A DNA stretch of 64,000 nt from Hyphomicrobiaceae bacterium (GTDB lineage Bacteria > Pseudomonadota > Alphaproteobacteria > Rhizobiales > Hyphomicrobiaceae): NCBI GenBank assembly GCA_030655135.1, contig JAURWC010000081.1, forward strand, positions 186,001 to 250,000. The letters run 5' to 3'. The position numbers were made by a program, and so were the translations under genes. Of the stretch, positions 29,044-38,265 are shown piece after piece; within the stretch, counting starts at the first letter, position 1; the number at the start of each line of letters is the position of its first letter. The notes beneath the pieces were generated by a model. That model had not been told where the DNA came from, made no database searches, and saw nothing but the letters and a program-made list of their open reading frames with translations.

Positions 29044-30117
29044 TTATGCGGTGCTCGACTGGCCGCCCGTGTCCTCGGGATCGGTTGCCTGATCGAATAG
29101 CGGGAATTCCGCGGCGCCGCGACCGGGACCGGAGATGCCGAGGTGGCGATAAGCTTTCAACGTCAGCACGCGTCCGCGCGGTGTGCGCCCGATGAAGCCC
29201 TGCTGCAGCAGGTACGGCTCGACGATTTCTTCAAGCGCGTCGCGGGGCTCTGACAATGCGGCAGCGAGCGTCTCGATGCCGACGGGACCGCCATCATAAT
29301 TCTTGGCAATGCAATTCAGGTAGCGATGATCGAGCGCGTCCAGGCCCTCGTTGTCGACTTCGAGGGCACGCAGCGCCTTATCGGCAACGCGGGCGTTGAT
29401 GATGGGCGCATCAGCGACGGCTGCGAAATCGCGTACGCGGCGCAGCAGGCGGCCGGCGATGCGCGGCGTGCCGCGAGCGCGGCGCGCGATCTCTGTCGCA
29501 CCGTCTGGTGCCAGAGGCGCGCCGATGACACGGGCGCCACGCGTAACGACGCGTTCCAGTTCTTCGGTCGTGTAGAAGTTGAGGCGAATGGGAATGCCGA
29601 AGCGGTCGCGCAGTGGTGTCGTCAGCAGGCCCGCCCGGGTCGTGGCGCCGACGAGGGTAAATTTCGCCAGGTCGATGCGGACTGAGCGGGCAGCGGGACC
29701 TTCGCCAATGATGAGATCGAGCTGGAAATCCTCCATGGCGGGATAAAGGATTTCTTCCACTGCAGGATTGAGGCGGTGGATCTCGTCGATAAAGAGAACA
29801 TCGCGGTCTTCGAGGTTGGTCAGCAGTGCGGCGAGGTCTCCAGCCTTGGAGATGACGGGGCCGGATGTCGCGCGGAAGCCAACGCCCAATTCTTTGGCCA
29901 TGATTTGCGCCAGCGTCGTCTTGCCTAGACCCGGCGGGCCGGCAAACAACACATGATCGAGCGCATCGCCGCGCGTCTTGGCGGCCTGGATAAAGACCTT
30001 GAGATTGGAGCGCGCCTGCTCCTGCCCGATGAACTCGTCGAGCGACTGCGGGCGAATGGAAGCTTCCAGCGCATCCTGTTCGCGCTTCTGCGATGTCACC
30101 AGGCGGTCGTCGGTCAT
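29044..30117 (-). CDS. ruvB: Holliday junction branch-migration motor RuvB
   Basis: 357 residues. An AAA+ hexameric helicase that drives branch migration with RuvA. Walker A GPPGLGKT (60-67), Walker [11 protein letters not shown], sensor [18 protein letters not shown] and the C-terminal winged helix ([12 protein letters not shown]) are all present. ATG 30117. Normally it follows ruvA directly; here ruvCA lies at 38.7-39.9 kb on the opposite strand, although ybgC and tolQ still follow ruvB. Confidence 0.98.
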   Translation of the reverse strand: MTDDRLVTSQKREQDALEASIRPQSLDEFIGQEQARSNLKVFIQAAKTRGDALDHVLFAGPPGLGKTTLAQIMAKELGVGFRATSGPVISKAGDLAALLTNLEDRDVLFIDEIHRLNPAVEEILYPAMEDFQLDLIIGEGPAARSVRIDLAKFTLVGATTRAGLLTTPLRDRFGIPIRLNFYTTEELERVVTRGARVIGAPLAPDGATEIARRARGTPRIAGRLLRRVRDFAAVADAPIINARVADKALRALEVDNEGLDALDHRYLNCIAKNYDGGPVGIETLAAALSEPRDALEEIVEPYLLQQGFIGRTPRGRVLTLKAYRHLGISGPGRGAAEFPLFDQATDPEDTGGQSSTA

Positions 30118-30307
30118 GTTTTGTTCGTGCCGCTATTCGGCTGCGAGGTCAAGCATCGTACCGCAACGGCTGTCTCTGCTTGGCCAGCACCGGGTCATTA
30201 CGTAACGTGTGTGTGCTGACGAATTTGCCTTGCGGACGCCGCCGGATGGCTTCAGCATGCCATCGCGACGAACGGCTGTAAGCACCTGCGCGGGGGCAAG
30301 CTTTGCC

Positions 30308-31729
30308 ATGACAGCCAATTCCAACGACGATAACAAGCTGCGCGATAGCGAAGAGCGGTTTCGCGCCTTCGTGACCGCCAGCTACGACGTCGTATACCGC
30401 ATGAGCGCCGATTGGAGCGAGATGCGGGCGCTGAGCGGCAAGGATTTCATCGCCGATACGGAAAATCCCAGCGGGGGATGGCTGCAACGCTACATTCACC
30501 CCGATGATCAGAGGCGCGTGCTGGCCGCCATCGAAGAGGCGATTCACAATAAAAGCACTTACGAGCTGGAACACAGGGTCATTCGCGTGGATGGCACGCT
30601 CGGGTGGACCCGCTCGCGCGCTATCCCCATGCTCGACGGCAAGGGCGAGATCGTGGAGTGGTTCGGCGCTGCCTCCGACGTTACCGAACGCAAGACGGCG
30701 GAAGACACTCAAAAAGTGCTGATGAGCGAGCTGGACCATCGCGTCAAGAACACGCTGGCTGCAGTGCAGGCGATCGCTCAACACACCTTGCGGAATGCCA
30801 ACGATCCCGCCGAATTCGTGACGAGTTTCAACGGACGTATCCGGGCCATGTCACGGGTGCACTCAATTCTGACCAGCGCGCGCTGGCAAGGAGCGGACCT
30901 GCACCGTCTCGTTGGCGACCAGTTGATGCTAGCGCCCGACGAATACCGGGTCACGGTCTCGGGGCCCGCAGTCAACCTGCGTCCTCAGATGGCGCGGGAT
31001 GCAGCCCTCATGATCTATGAACTCGGCATCAATTCGCGCAAGTATGGCGCGCTTGCGACGCCGGCCGGCACCCTCGCGATCACCTGGACGATCGGTGGTG
31101 GCCGGCTCCGGCTGAATTGGGACGAACGCGGCGGGGGGCCCGTCGCTGTTCCCCTGAAGCGCGGCTTCGGCACCACTCTCGTCGAGCGGACGGCGTTGGG
31201 ACAAAGCGGCAGGGCGCATATGGCGATCAACGAGGGCGGCCTCGTCTGGGACATCGAGCTGCCGCTGCCGGCGCAAGCAGCAGCCGCGGCCGAGCTGGTC
31301 CAGCAGGTTGCAGACGCGACCCCGCCTGGAGTGCAAAGCGCGACGGGGCACCGGCTCGCGGGCAAGCGGTTGCTGGTCGTGGAGGACGAGCCGCTGATCG
31401 CGCTGGAAATCGTCGACGGCTTGGAAAGCGCGGGCGCCCACGTGCTCGGACCTGCCGGTACGGTCAACGAGGCTTTGCGTGTGATCGCCAATACCAAGCT
31501 GCACGCCGCACTCCTGGACGCCAATCTCGGCGGTCATCCGGTCGATGACGTGGCGGCGGCCCTGGCCCGCAGCAACGTGCCGTTTATCTTCGTGACCGGT
31601 TACGGCCGGGAGGCGCTGCCGCGCGCGTTTGCGACAATGCCCATGCTCAGCAAGCCATTCAGCCCGGAACAGCTGCTTGATGCAGCCGCCCGCGTGAGCG
31701 GCAGCTGCGGTGTGGGCCGGATTGCATAG
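30308..31729 (+). CDS. Hybrid HWE-family sensor histidine kinase with C-terminal receiver
   Basis: About 473 residues from ATG 30308. An N-terminal PAS/PAC domain (about 12-128, ending GAASDVTERK) leads into an HWE/HisKA_2 phosphoacceptor (ELDHRVKNTLAAVQAIAQH, His144). An ATPase domain follows with the HWE-type N box (NSRKYGAL) and RGFGTTLVER. A receiver domain starts at RLLVVEDEPLIALEI, with the phosphoacceptor Asp at about 404 (LLDANLGG). No transmembrane segment, so it is cytosolic. HWE kinases often serve the general stress response or light sensing. No partner regulator is adjacent. Earlier in-frame starts extend to 30209. Confidence 0.85.
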   Translation: MTANSNDDNKLRDSEERFRAFVTASYDVVYRMSADWSEMRALSGKDFIADTENPSGGWLQRYIHPDDQRRVLAAIEEAIHNKSTYELEHRVIRVDGTLGWTRSRAIPMLDGKGEIVEWFGAASDVTERKTAEDTQKVLMSELDHRVKNTLAAVQAIAQHTLRNANDPAEFVTSFNGRIRAMSRVHSILTSARWQGADLHRLVGDQLMLAPDEYRVTVSGPAVNLRPQMARDAALMIYELGINSRKYGALATPAGTLAITWTIGGGRLRLNWDERGGGPVAVPLKRGFGTTLVERTALGQSGRAHMAINEGGLVWDIELPLPAQAAAAAELVQQVADATPPGVQSATGHRLAGKRLLVVEDEPLIALEIVDGLESAGAHVLGPAGTVNEALRVIANTKLHAALLDANLGGHPVDDVAAALARSNVPFIFVTGYGREALPRAFATMPMLSKPFSPEQLLDAAARVSGSCGVGRIA

Positions 31730-31902
31730 GGCCGGCGGCCAGGCCGACCCGCATGAGCCCGTCCATGTCAATCTGCGGTTGCCATCGGCGCGCGTGGCTT
31801 ATGCGAGGCATTCGCACGGCAGCGCCCGTGCCGCCCCGTGCTTGCATTGTTCCGAGTCCGCCATACGCTCACTGGCGAGGTTGGGAATCAGAGGCTCGCG
31901 GT

Positions 31903-32289
31903 ATGGCATGTGCATTTCGTTGGATCGTTCTATTCGCCGGGCTCATCGTTCCCACAGCAGCGGCGACTGCCACCGATAAACCGCGCGCGCTGGCCTGCGA
32001 CATTGGCCCTGTGAAGAGGACGTTCGGGAATACGGAGTGGCTCGTGCTCAGCTGCTCGGACCGGCGAACCGTGATCATCTATTCAATGCCGGACAACCCC
32101 GCGTCACCGTACTATTTCATGGCATTTCCGCAGGGCCGCGACGGTGTCCGTCTGCAGGGGCAAGGCATCGGCGACAAGAAAGGCAGCAGGCCAGCGTTGA
32201 AAGAACTGCGGGCACTGTCAGCGAAGGACATCAGCGCGCTGGTCAAGGAAACGAGGGGCGTCGCGCGGCAGAGCCGCAGCATGCCGTGA
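31903..32289 (+). CDS. Small secreted protein of unknown function
   Basis: 128 residues with a signal peptide MACAFRWIVLFAGLIVPTAA. The mature part has two cysteines (LACDIG and LSCSDR) that could form a disulfide, and a KKGSRPALKELRALS stretch. The reading frame is open back to 31753, but the signal peptide fixes the likely start at 31903. No family recognised. Convergent with gap. Confidence 0.5.
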   Translation: MACAFRWIVLFAGLIVPTAAATATDKPRALACDIGPVKRTFGNTEWLVLSCSDRRTVIIYSMPDNPASPYYFMAFPQGRDGVRLQGQGIGDKKGSRPALKELRALSAKDISALVKETRGVARQSRSMP

Positions 32290-32350
32290 CGGCGCCGCGG
32301 CCTAGGATCGTTACCGGGCCAACGATCGTCGTGACGTGCGGTGCGGCAAA

Positions 32351-32374
32351 GGGGTCAGACCGAGGTCTGACCCC
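32351..32374. repeat. GGGGTCAGACC palindrome, single perfect copy
   Basis: Eleven-base perfect arms GGGGTCAGACC and GGTCTGACCCC with a GA centre, flanked by AAA and TT. It lies in the 95-base gap between two convergent genes and could act as a bidirectional transcription stop. Confidence 0.85.
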
Positions 32375-32384
32375 TTGTGTCGTG

Positions 32385-33392
32385 TCAGATCAGTTTTGAC
32401 AGGGCGACGGACGTGTCGGCCATACGGTTGGAGAAGCCCCACTCGTTATCGTACCAGGACATGACGCGCACGAGCGTGCCGTCCATCACCTTGGTCTGAT
32501 CGATGTGGAAGATCGACGAATGCGCGTCGTGGTTGAAGTCCATCGACACGTTGGGCGCATCCGTAAAGCCGAGGATGCCCTTCAACTCGTTGGCCGAGGC
32601 GCGCTTGATGGCGGCGTTGATCTCGTCGACCGTGGTCTCGCGCTTGGCGATGAACTTGAAGTCCACAACAGAGACGTTGGGCGTCGGCACGCGAATCGAC
32701 ACGCCATCGAGACGGCCGTTCAGCTCAGGCAGCACCAGACCGACGGCCTTGGCAGCGCCAGTCGTCGTCGGGATCATCGACAGCGCAGCTGCGCGGCCGC
32801 GGTAGAGATCCTTGTGCAGGGTGTCGAGCGTCGGCTGATCGCCCGTGTAGGCGTGGATGGTCGTCATGAAGCCCTTGTCGATGCCGACAAGCTCGTGCAG
32901 CACCTTGGCGACGGGCGCCAGGCAGTTCGTCGTGCACGAGGCGTTGGAAATGACGAGGTGGTCCTTCGTCAGCTTGTCGTGGTTGACGCCGTAGACGACC
33001 GTGAGGTCGGCGCCATCGGCAGGGGCCGATACGATGACGCGCTTGGCGCCGGCCGTCAGGTGAGCGGCGGCCTTGTCGCGCGACGTGAAGATGCCGGTGC
33101 ATTCCAGCGCGATGTCGACGCCCAATTCCTTGTGCGGCAATTCGGCCGGGTTCTTCACGGCGGTGACCTTGATCGGGCCGGTGCCGACGTCGATCGTGTC
33201 ACCCTTCACGGTGACGGTGCCGGGGAAGCGGCCGTGCACGCTGTCGAAGCGCAAGAGGTGGGCGTTGGTCTCGACCGGGCCCAGATCGTTGATGGCGACG
33301 ACTTCGATATCCTTGCGGCCGCTCTCGGCGATCGCGCGGAGCACGTTGCGGCCGATGCGGCCAAATCCGTTGATCGCGACCTTAACTGCCAT
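32385..33392 (-). CDS. gap: Glyceraldehyde-3-phosphate dehydrogenase
   Basis: 335 residues. NAD loop INGFGRIGR (7-15). The catalytic Cys153 lies in [12 protein letters not shown], with His in [11 protein letters not shown]. The AINDLG strand end places Asp36 near the ribose, the NAD-type arrangement. ATG 33392 with AGGAAGAAG upstream; the frame extends to 33440 without support. The tkt and pgk genes that often accompany gap in Alphaproteobacteria are absent here. The class I aldolase lies 8 kb away. Confidence 0.97.
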   Translation of the reverse strand: MAVKVAINGFGRIGRNVLRAIAESGRKDIEVVAINDLGPVETNAHLLRFDSVHGRFPGTVTVKGDTIDVGTGPIKVTAVKNPAELPHKELGVDIALECTGIFTSRDKAAAHLTAGAKRVIVSAPADGADLTVVYGVNHDKLTKDHLVISNASCTTNCLAPVAKVLHELVGIDKGFMTTIHAYTGDQPTLDTLHKDLYRGRAAALSMIPTTTGAAKAVGLVLPELNGRLDGVSIRVPTPNVSVVDFKFIAKRETTVDEINAAIKRASANELKGILGFTDAPNVSMDFNHDAHSSIFHIDQTKVMDGTLVRVMSWYDNEWGFSNRMADTSVALSKLI

Positions 33393-33729
33393 CTTGCTTC
33401 TTCCTTTCGCGGGTGAATTCGCCGGCGGCGACTGTGACAATTCGGGCTGTCTGTACGACAGAAATGCGCGGCACCCAAATGCAACTTATGTGGCATTTCG
33501 CGGTGCTGCGGAGAGGATGAGATTTGCGCGCGCCATTAACTTGAGCAGGGGCACGGATGTCAATGCGACGCATCCGATTTTCTGCAACGATTTCAGGTCA
33601 CGCGACGACACGGTGAACATGCGGACAAATGGTCTTCATTGGTTGCGTATGCCGGGGACATTCCGTATGTTCGCAGCAGAACTTTGCATTGGGTTGAAGC
33701 CAGAGGGCATTCTGCTTTCCCAAGCTTAG
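33393..33729. promoter_or_regulatory. Divergent region between gap and the DUF4164 gene
   Basis: 337 bases without a convincing gene. It contains AAATGC/GCATTT as a dyad around 33480-33500 and should hold the gap promoter. Weak reading frames crossing it have no ribosome site or recognisable content. Confidence 0.4.
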
Positions 33730-33993
33730 ATGGATAGGTTCATGGCACAGCGGGAACGAACCAAGGCGAAGCGGAGTACCGCTCGCCCTGAGGAAGCATC
33801 GGTAAATTTGAACGATGCCGTACAGCGGTTGGAATCGCGTACGAAGGCGCTCGAACTCGAGAGAGATGGCTTGCGGGCTGAACTCGAGGCGGCGCGGGCG
33901 CGGATCGGCTCGCTCGAGGCGGCGCGCGACAAGGTCGTGGGCAAAATCGACGGCATGCTCGATTCGTTGAATTCGGTGGTTGGTAAGGACTAG
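33730..33993 (+). CDS. DUF4164-type coiled-coil protein
   Basis: 87 residues, almost entirely one predicted coiled coil (LNDAVQRLESRTKALELERD and on to LEAARDKVVGKID), with a basic N-terminus and a hydrophobic-polar tail DSLNSVVGKD. It resembles the small DUF4164 proteins that lie beside zapA in Alphaproteobacteria, which may explain its place before the 6S RNA. No zapA is present next to it. The start may be 33730 or 33742. Confidence 0.6.
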   Translation: MDRFMAQRERTKAKRSTARPEEASVNLNDAVQRLESRTKALELERDGLRAELEAARARIGSLEAARDKVVGKIDGMLDSLNSVVGKD

Positions 33994-34013
33994 CTCTTCT
34001 CGCCCCTCGATTT

Positions 34014-34169
34014 TCTCGCGGGAAGAGATTACATTCGCTTCGCTGCGGGGTTCGTCAGGAACACATGAACTCCAGGGCCTATAAGATCTGCCTGGGAGCT
34101 GTCCCTGACTGGAACCGTGGTTCCGGATATATGGCGCCCACCTTACATTTGTAGGGACCCGGCGAGATC
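34014..34169 (+). ncRNA. ssrS: 6S RNA
   Basis: About 156 bases that pair end to end (CTCGCGGG near 34015 with CCCGGCGAG near 34158). Conserved-looking internal blocks are CTATAAGATCTGCCTGGGAG, then GGAACCGTGGTTCCGG and ATATGGCGCCCACC. The position between the DUF4164/zapA-type gene and the 5-formyl-THF cyclo-ligase gene is the standard site of 6S RNA in Alpha- and Gammaproteobacteria. It binds sigma70 RNA polymerase in stationary phase. The ends are estimated to within about ten bases. Confidence 0.78.
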
Positions 34170-34240
34170 AACCGTTCCAACGGCCACCGCGGCACTTAAT
34201 TCACGATAGGCTTGAGTCACTATACGGGGCGCCGTCGCAC

Positions 34241-34840
34241 ATGACCGACATTGCGACGGACGCCACGAAAGCCAGCAAGTCGGCGCTGCGCAAGCAGCAG
34301 AAGGCCGTTCGCCAGCAGGCTTTCGATAGGCAGAACACCACGGCACCAGCCGCTCTCCGCGACCATGGTTTGGGGTTTGCGGGAGTGGCGGCGCCGGCGT
34401 GGGTGTCGGCGTTCTATCCCATCGGCGATGAACTCGACCCGATGCCGCTGTTGGAGCGGCTGATCGGCGAGGGCTACGGCGTCTGCCTGCCGGTAATGGA
34501 GGGCAAGGGGCTTCCGCTGGTGTTTCGCGCCTGGAAGCCGGGCGATCCACTCAACGAAGTGACATGGGGCATCAAGGAGCCGCTGGCCTCCGCGCCGGTC
34601 ATCGAGCCGGACATCGTGTTGGCGGCGCTGCTGGCGTACGATGATCGTGGTTACCGGCTGGGCTATGGCGGCGGCTTCTACGACCGGACGATTGCGCGGC
34701 TGAAGACCATCAAGCCTGCGGTGGTCATCGGCGTCGCCTACGACGAGCTGAGGGTCGACGCGGTGCCGCACAACGACTATGACCAGCCGGTCGACTGGAT
34801 CCTGACGCCGTCGGGGCCGAAGAAGTGCTCCGGACGCTAA
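34241..34840 (+). CDS. 5-formyltetrahydrofolate cyclo-ligase
   Basis: 199 residues. Converts 5-formyl-THF to 5,10-methenyl-THF with ATP. The family motif LAYDDRGYRLGYGGGFYDRT is complete, the N-terminal basic helix begins SALRKQQKAVRQQ, and FYPIGDELDPMPLL matches the substrate loop. It is immediately downstream of the 6S RNA, as with ygfA in E. coli, and may be read from the same transcript. ATG 34241. Confidence 0.93.
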   Translation: MTDIATDATKASKSALRKQQKAVRQQAFDRQNTTAPAALRDHGLGFAGVAAPAWVSAFYPIGDELDPMPLLERLIGEGYGVCLPVMEGKGLPLVFRAWKPGDPLNEVTWGIKEPLASAPVIEPDIVLAALLAYDDRGYRLGYGGGFYDRTIARLKTIKPAVVIGVAYDELRVDAVPHNDYDQPVDWILTPSGPKKCSGR

Positions 34841-34891
34841 AGACTTGCCGACTTCGCTGATCGGGAAAAGACTCTAGCTCCTTGTTTTTCG

Positions 34892-34936
34892 GTGCTTCTT
34901 TTCGGAAAACCGCTTCACACTTTGTCTGGAAGCACC
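34892..34936. repeat. Single copy of the GTGCTTC/GAAGCAC hairpin element, directly upstream of ymdB
   Basis: GTGCTTC, then TCGGAAAACCG, and TCTGGAAGCAC. The right arm GGAAG at 34928-34932 is eight bases from the ymdB ATG and is the only ribosome-site-like sequence there. A related left flank (ACTCTAGCTC at about 34871) is shared with the copy after ruvA. Confidence 0.85.
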
Positions 34937-34940
34937 TTGA

Positions 34941-35765
34941 ATGAGACTTCTGTTTATCGGTGACGTTGTCGGGCGCTCCGGCCGCAAGGCGGTCGTGGAG
35001 GCGCTGCCCGTGCTGCGCCAGCGCTACGACTTGGACTTCGTCGTCGTGAACGGCGAGAACGCAGCCGGCGGGTTCGGCATTACCGAGACGATTACCCAAG
35101 AACTTCTCGACGCGGGTGCCGACGCGATCACGCTCGGCAACCACGCTTTCGACCAGAAGGACACACTGGTTTTCATCGAGCGCCAGCCGCGGCTGATCCG
35201 GCCGCTCAACTTTCCCAAGGGGACGCCGGGCCGTGGCGCCGCGCTGTTGAAGGCGCGCAACGATGCCGATGTGCTCGTCATCAATGCCATGGGCCGCGTC
35301 TACATGCATGAGCTGGACTGCCCGTTCGTCGCCATCGATGCCGAACTCGGCGCCTGCCCCCTGAAGGAAGGCTGTGACGCTGTCTTCATCGATTTCCACG
35401 CCGAGGCGACGAGCGAGAAGCAGGCGCTCGGCGTGTTCGTCGACGGACGCGCGACGGGCGTGGCTGGCACGCATACGCATGCGCCCACGTCGGACGAACG
35501 GGTCCTGCCGCGCGGGACGGCGTACATGTCCGACGCGGGGATGAGCGGCGACTACAATTCGGTGCTGGGCATGGACAGCGAGGAGCCGGTGCACCGGTTC
35601 CTGGCGCGCATTCCAAGACAGCGCTTCGAGCCGGCGCTCGGCCCCGCGACGGTGTGCGGCCTGGCCATCGACGTCGACGACAAGACGGGCCTTGCCAACA
35701 AGGTGGGACCACTGCGGCTCGGTGGCGTGCTGTCCCAGGCCGAACCGGCGTTCTGGACCAGTTGA
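34941..35765 (+). CDS. ymdB: YmdB-family metallophosphoesterase
   Basis: 274 residues of the TIGR00282 family, starting MRLLFIGDVVGRSGR. Metal-site motifs are GDVVG, NGENAAGGFGIT, GNHAFDQKD, FHAEATSEK and GTHTHAPTSDERVLP. In Bacillus the homologue hydrolyses 2',3'-cyclic nucleotides and affects biofilm decisions; the role in Alphaproteobacteria is not established. It stands between the cyclo-ligase and yebC genes on the same strand. Its likely ribosome site lies inside a repeat element. Confidence 0.93.
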   Translation: MRLLFIGDVVGRSGRKAVVEALPVLRQRYDLDFVVVNGENAAGGFGITETITQELLDAGADAITLGNHAFDQKDTLVFIERQPRLIRPLNFPKGTPGRGAALLKARNDADVLVINAMGRVYMHELDCPFVAIDAELGACPLKEGCDAVFIDFHAEATSEKQALGVFVDGRATGVAGTHTHAPTSDERVLPRGTAYMSDAGMSGDYNSVLGMDSEEPVHRFLARIPRQRFEPALGPATVCGLAIDVDDKTGLANKVGPLRLGGVLSQAEPAFWTS

Positions 35766-35861
35766 ACGCTTGGACACCGGCGTCTTGACCGGGGCGGTCT
35801 GCTTCCCGCATTAGATACGCAGCAAAATCGAGCGAACCCACGAGAGACGAGCGAGACAGCA

Positions 35862-36611
35862 ATGGCCGGCCATTCAGCCTACAAGAACATCATGCACAAG
35901 AAGGGCCGCAAGGATGCGGCCCGGGCCAAGATGTTCGCCAAGTTCGCCCGCGAAATCACGGTTGCCGCCAAGGCCGGCATGCCTGACCCTGCAATGAACC
36001 CGCGATTGCGCCTCGCCATCCAGACGGCGCGCGCGGAAAACATGCCCAACGACAATATCTCGCGCGCCATCAAGAAAGCGGCCGGCGGTGACTCCGAAGC
36101 CTACGAGACTATCCGCTACGAAGGCTATGCGCCGGGCGGCGTGGCCGTGATTGTGGAAGCACTGACCGACAACCGCAACAGGACGGGCGGAGCCGTGCGC
36201 GCCGTGTTCACGAAGTACGGCGGCAACCTGGGGTCGACCGGGTCGGTGGCGCACATGTTCCAGCACATCGGCGAAATCACATATCCGGGCAAGGTCGGAT
36301 CAGCCGATGCGGTTCTGGAAGCAGCGATCGACGCGGGCGCCGACGACGTGCAGTCCGACGATCATGGCCATGTCATCACTTGTTCCGCCGATTCGCTCGG
36401 CACGATCGCCGGCGATCTGGAAAGCAAACTGGGCGAAGCCACCAGCGTGAAGATGACCTGGAAGCCGAACCTGTCGACCGAGGTCGGCGAGGATCACGCT
36501 GAAAGCATCATGAAAATGATCGCCGCGCTGGAAGACGACGACGACGTGCAAACCGTGTTCGCCAACTTCGAGATTTCCGACGACGTGCTGCAGAAGCTGA
36601 CGGCGGCTTGA
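35862..36611 (+). CDS. yebC: YebC/PmpR-family protein
   Basis: 249 residues, starting [25 protein letters not shown], with [20 protein letters not shown] seen as [18 protein letters not shown], and [12 protein letters not shown]. YebC proteins were described as transcriptional regulators and are now known to assist ribosomes at difficult sequences such as polyproline. In most Proteobacteria it precedes ruvC; here four other features intervene before ruvC at 38.7 kb. Confidence 0.96.
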   Translation: MAGHSAYKNIMHKKGRKDAARAKMFAKFAREITVAAKAGMPDPAMNPRLRLAIQTARAENMPNDNISRAIKKAAGGDSEAYETIRYEGYAPGGVAVIVEALTDNRNRTGGAVRAVFTKYGGNLGSTGSVAHMFQHIGEITYPGKVGSADAVLEAAIDAGADDVQSDDHGHVITCSADSLGTIAGDLESKLGEATSVKMTWKPNLSTEVGEDHAESIMKMIAALEDDDDVQTVFANFEISDDVLQKLTAA

Positions 36612-36629
36612 GCCCGCTGCCCCCCGCTC

Positions 36630-36857
36630 GTCATCCTCGGGCTTGTCCTGAGGATCCAGCCATCCCCGAATCTGATAGGGCGATGGCGGAGACACCGCGC
36701 CCGAGCGATATGCCTTCGCCTGCTGATCGATGGGATCCTCGGGACAAGCCCGAGGATGACAAATTTGGTGAGTGCCGTGGGAGTTGGGTCGCGCTGCGCT
36801 TGACCCAACCTACAATTTCAAAGCGCCGCGGAATCCTCGGGACGTACCCGAGGCTGA
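36630..36857. repeat. Cluster of GTCATCCTCGGG palindromes plus one GTTGGGTC palindrome
   Basis: Copy 1 at 36630-36657, copy 2 at 36733-36760 in inverted orientation with one mismatch, and a degenerate copy 3 at about 36830-36857 in the orientation of copy 2. Between them lies GTTGGGTC (36783-36790) / GACCCAAC (36802-36809) around a GCGCTGCGCTT loop. The first family is common between genes in Hyphomicrobiales and the second in many bacteria. They fill the 296-base gap after yebC. Confidence 0.85.
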
Positions 36858-36907
36858 CACCATTGGTGAGCAATCGGCTGTGCGGCGGGCTTCGGCCTCA
36901 ACGGGAA

Positions 36908-37408
36908 CTAGGCCGTCGTGCCCAGCGCAGCCTTGATCTTGTCGAGGCTGGCTTGTTCGGCGGGGCTGACGCGCTCGCCGCCGAAGCCGAGGAAGCCGCC
37001 TTCCTTGGAGGCGTTGGCAACCTTCTCGGCGATGTGGACGAGGAACGCCTTGAACGAAGCGGCATCGGCGCCAGCCTTGGCGTCGAGGATGCCGGAGACT
37101 TCCTTCAAGTTCTCGACGCTGCGATCCACGATATCGGGGGCCTTGGCGCCGGCGTAGCGCGACTTCAGCGCGTCGCGCGTGGCGGTGCGGCCTTCGGACG
37201 TCTCGAGCTCGGCCATGACGGCCTTGGCGAGTTCGGATGCCGAGGCGTCGACCTTGGCGCCGGCAAGTGCGGTTCCGCTGGCGAAGGCTTCCTTCATCGT
37301 GCCCCACAGGCCGCTGGGTTCAGCGGCGGTGACTGCCACGCCTGCCATCATCACGCTCTCCATGACCTTGGTCCATTCCTCGGGCGTGAAGCTTTGTTTG
37401 TTGGCCAT
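36908..37408 (-). CDS. Conserved helical protein of unknown function
   Basis: 166 residues, Ala/Lys/Glu-rich and probably all helical, soluble, with no signal peptide. It begins MANKQSFTPEEWTKVMESVM and ends near FLGFGGERVSPAEQASLDKI. The composition resembles small cytosolic proteins seen in related genomes, but I cannot name a domain. ATG 37408. It stands alone between repeats and the pseudo-signal-peptidase gene. Confidence 0.6.
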   Translation of the reverse strand: MANKQSFTPEEWTKVMESVMMAGVAVTAAEPSGLWGTMKEAFASGTALAGAKVDASASELAKAVMAELETSEGRTATRDALKSRYAGAKAPDIVDRSVENLKEVSGILDAKAGADAASFKAFLVHIAEKVANASKEGGFLGFGGERVSPAEQASLDKIKAALGTTA

Positions 37409-37575
37409 GTGTCGCGTCTCCTGGGCTGGTTGCGTCAGGCCAAAGGCGCTTCAAATGTGTGATGGGGATGACCGCCATCAACGCAATCTACAAAATGACC
37501 TTCTTGCCGTATGAGCGAATGCAATTTGGCAATGCGCGAACGTCAAAAACGTGAGGGTGAAATGATGTCGCGAAC

Positions 37576-38265
37576 TTACCGCACCCATGTGCCGACGCGG
37601 TCGAAGCGGATGCCGGTGCCGTCGTAGGCGAAGTAGATCAGCCGGGCAGTGCCGGTGATGTCGTCGCGGGCGATGGTGCCAACGCGTTCGCCACGGCTGT
37701 CGTGGGCGTTGTCGCGGTTGTCGCCCATGAGGAAGTATTGACCTGGCGGCACGACAGTTTCGGCGAACGTGTCGAAAAATCCTTCCGCATGGTCATCTAG
37801 GATGAGATGGCTCCGGCCGTCTGGCAGCGTCTCTTCAAAGGCGCGGGCGCCGGGGCCCACGGCGGTATCGTTCGGCAGTGCTGGACGCTCGACCTCGCGT
37901 CGCGGAACGGCCTCGCCATTGATCTGGAGAATGCTGTCCTTCACGGCGATGCGATCGCCCGGCAGGCCGACGATGCGCATGACGTAGATGACGCGGTTGC
38001 CTGGCCCGGCGTCGACCCAGAACGCGGCCACGTCGCCGCGCTGAGGCTCGCCTGACAGCCAGGTTGGCAGAAACGCGACGAACTCGTTGACGTTCAGCGT
38101 CGGACTCATGGCGCTGGAAACGATGCTGAATTTCTTGGTCAGCACGAGAAAGCCGAGGACGCAGAACGTCACCAGACCCACGGCCGTCAAAGCCGCGACG
38201 ACGGCTAGCCTGCCGGTTCGGCCGAATGGCTTGGAGCCCGAGGCGTCCGGCGATGCCTGGTCCAT
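37576..38265 (-). CDS. Signal peptidase I homologue lacking both catalytic residues
   Basis: About 229 residues: an N-terminal membrane anchor (about 20-43) and an S26 fold with boxes B-E. Box B reads SAMSPTL where active enzymes have S-M-x-P-T-L, so the nucleophile is Ala (residue 52). Box D reads VMRIVGLPGD where active enzymes have KR-x-VGLPGD, so the general-base Lys is Met (residue 96). Box E, MGDNRDNAHDSR, is intact. The fold is kept and the chemistry lost, so it may bind rather than cut proteins. Translation is coupled to the upstream gene by TGATG. The true lepB should be elsewhere in the genome. Confidence 0.85.
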   Translation of the reverse strand: MDQASPDASGSKPFGRTGRLAVVAALTAVGLVTFCVLGFLVLTKKFSIVSSAMSPTLNVNEFVAFLPTWLSGEPQRGDVAAFWVDAGPGNRVIYVMRIVGLPGDRIAVKDSILQINGEAVPRREVERPALPNDTAVGPGARAFEETLPDGRSHLILDDHAEGFFDTFAETVVPPGQYFLMGDNRDNAHDSRGERVGTIARDDITGTARLIYFAYDGTGIRFDRVGTWVR

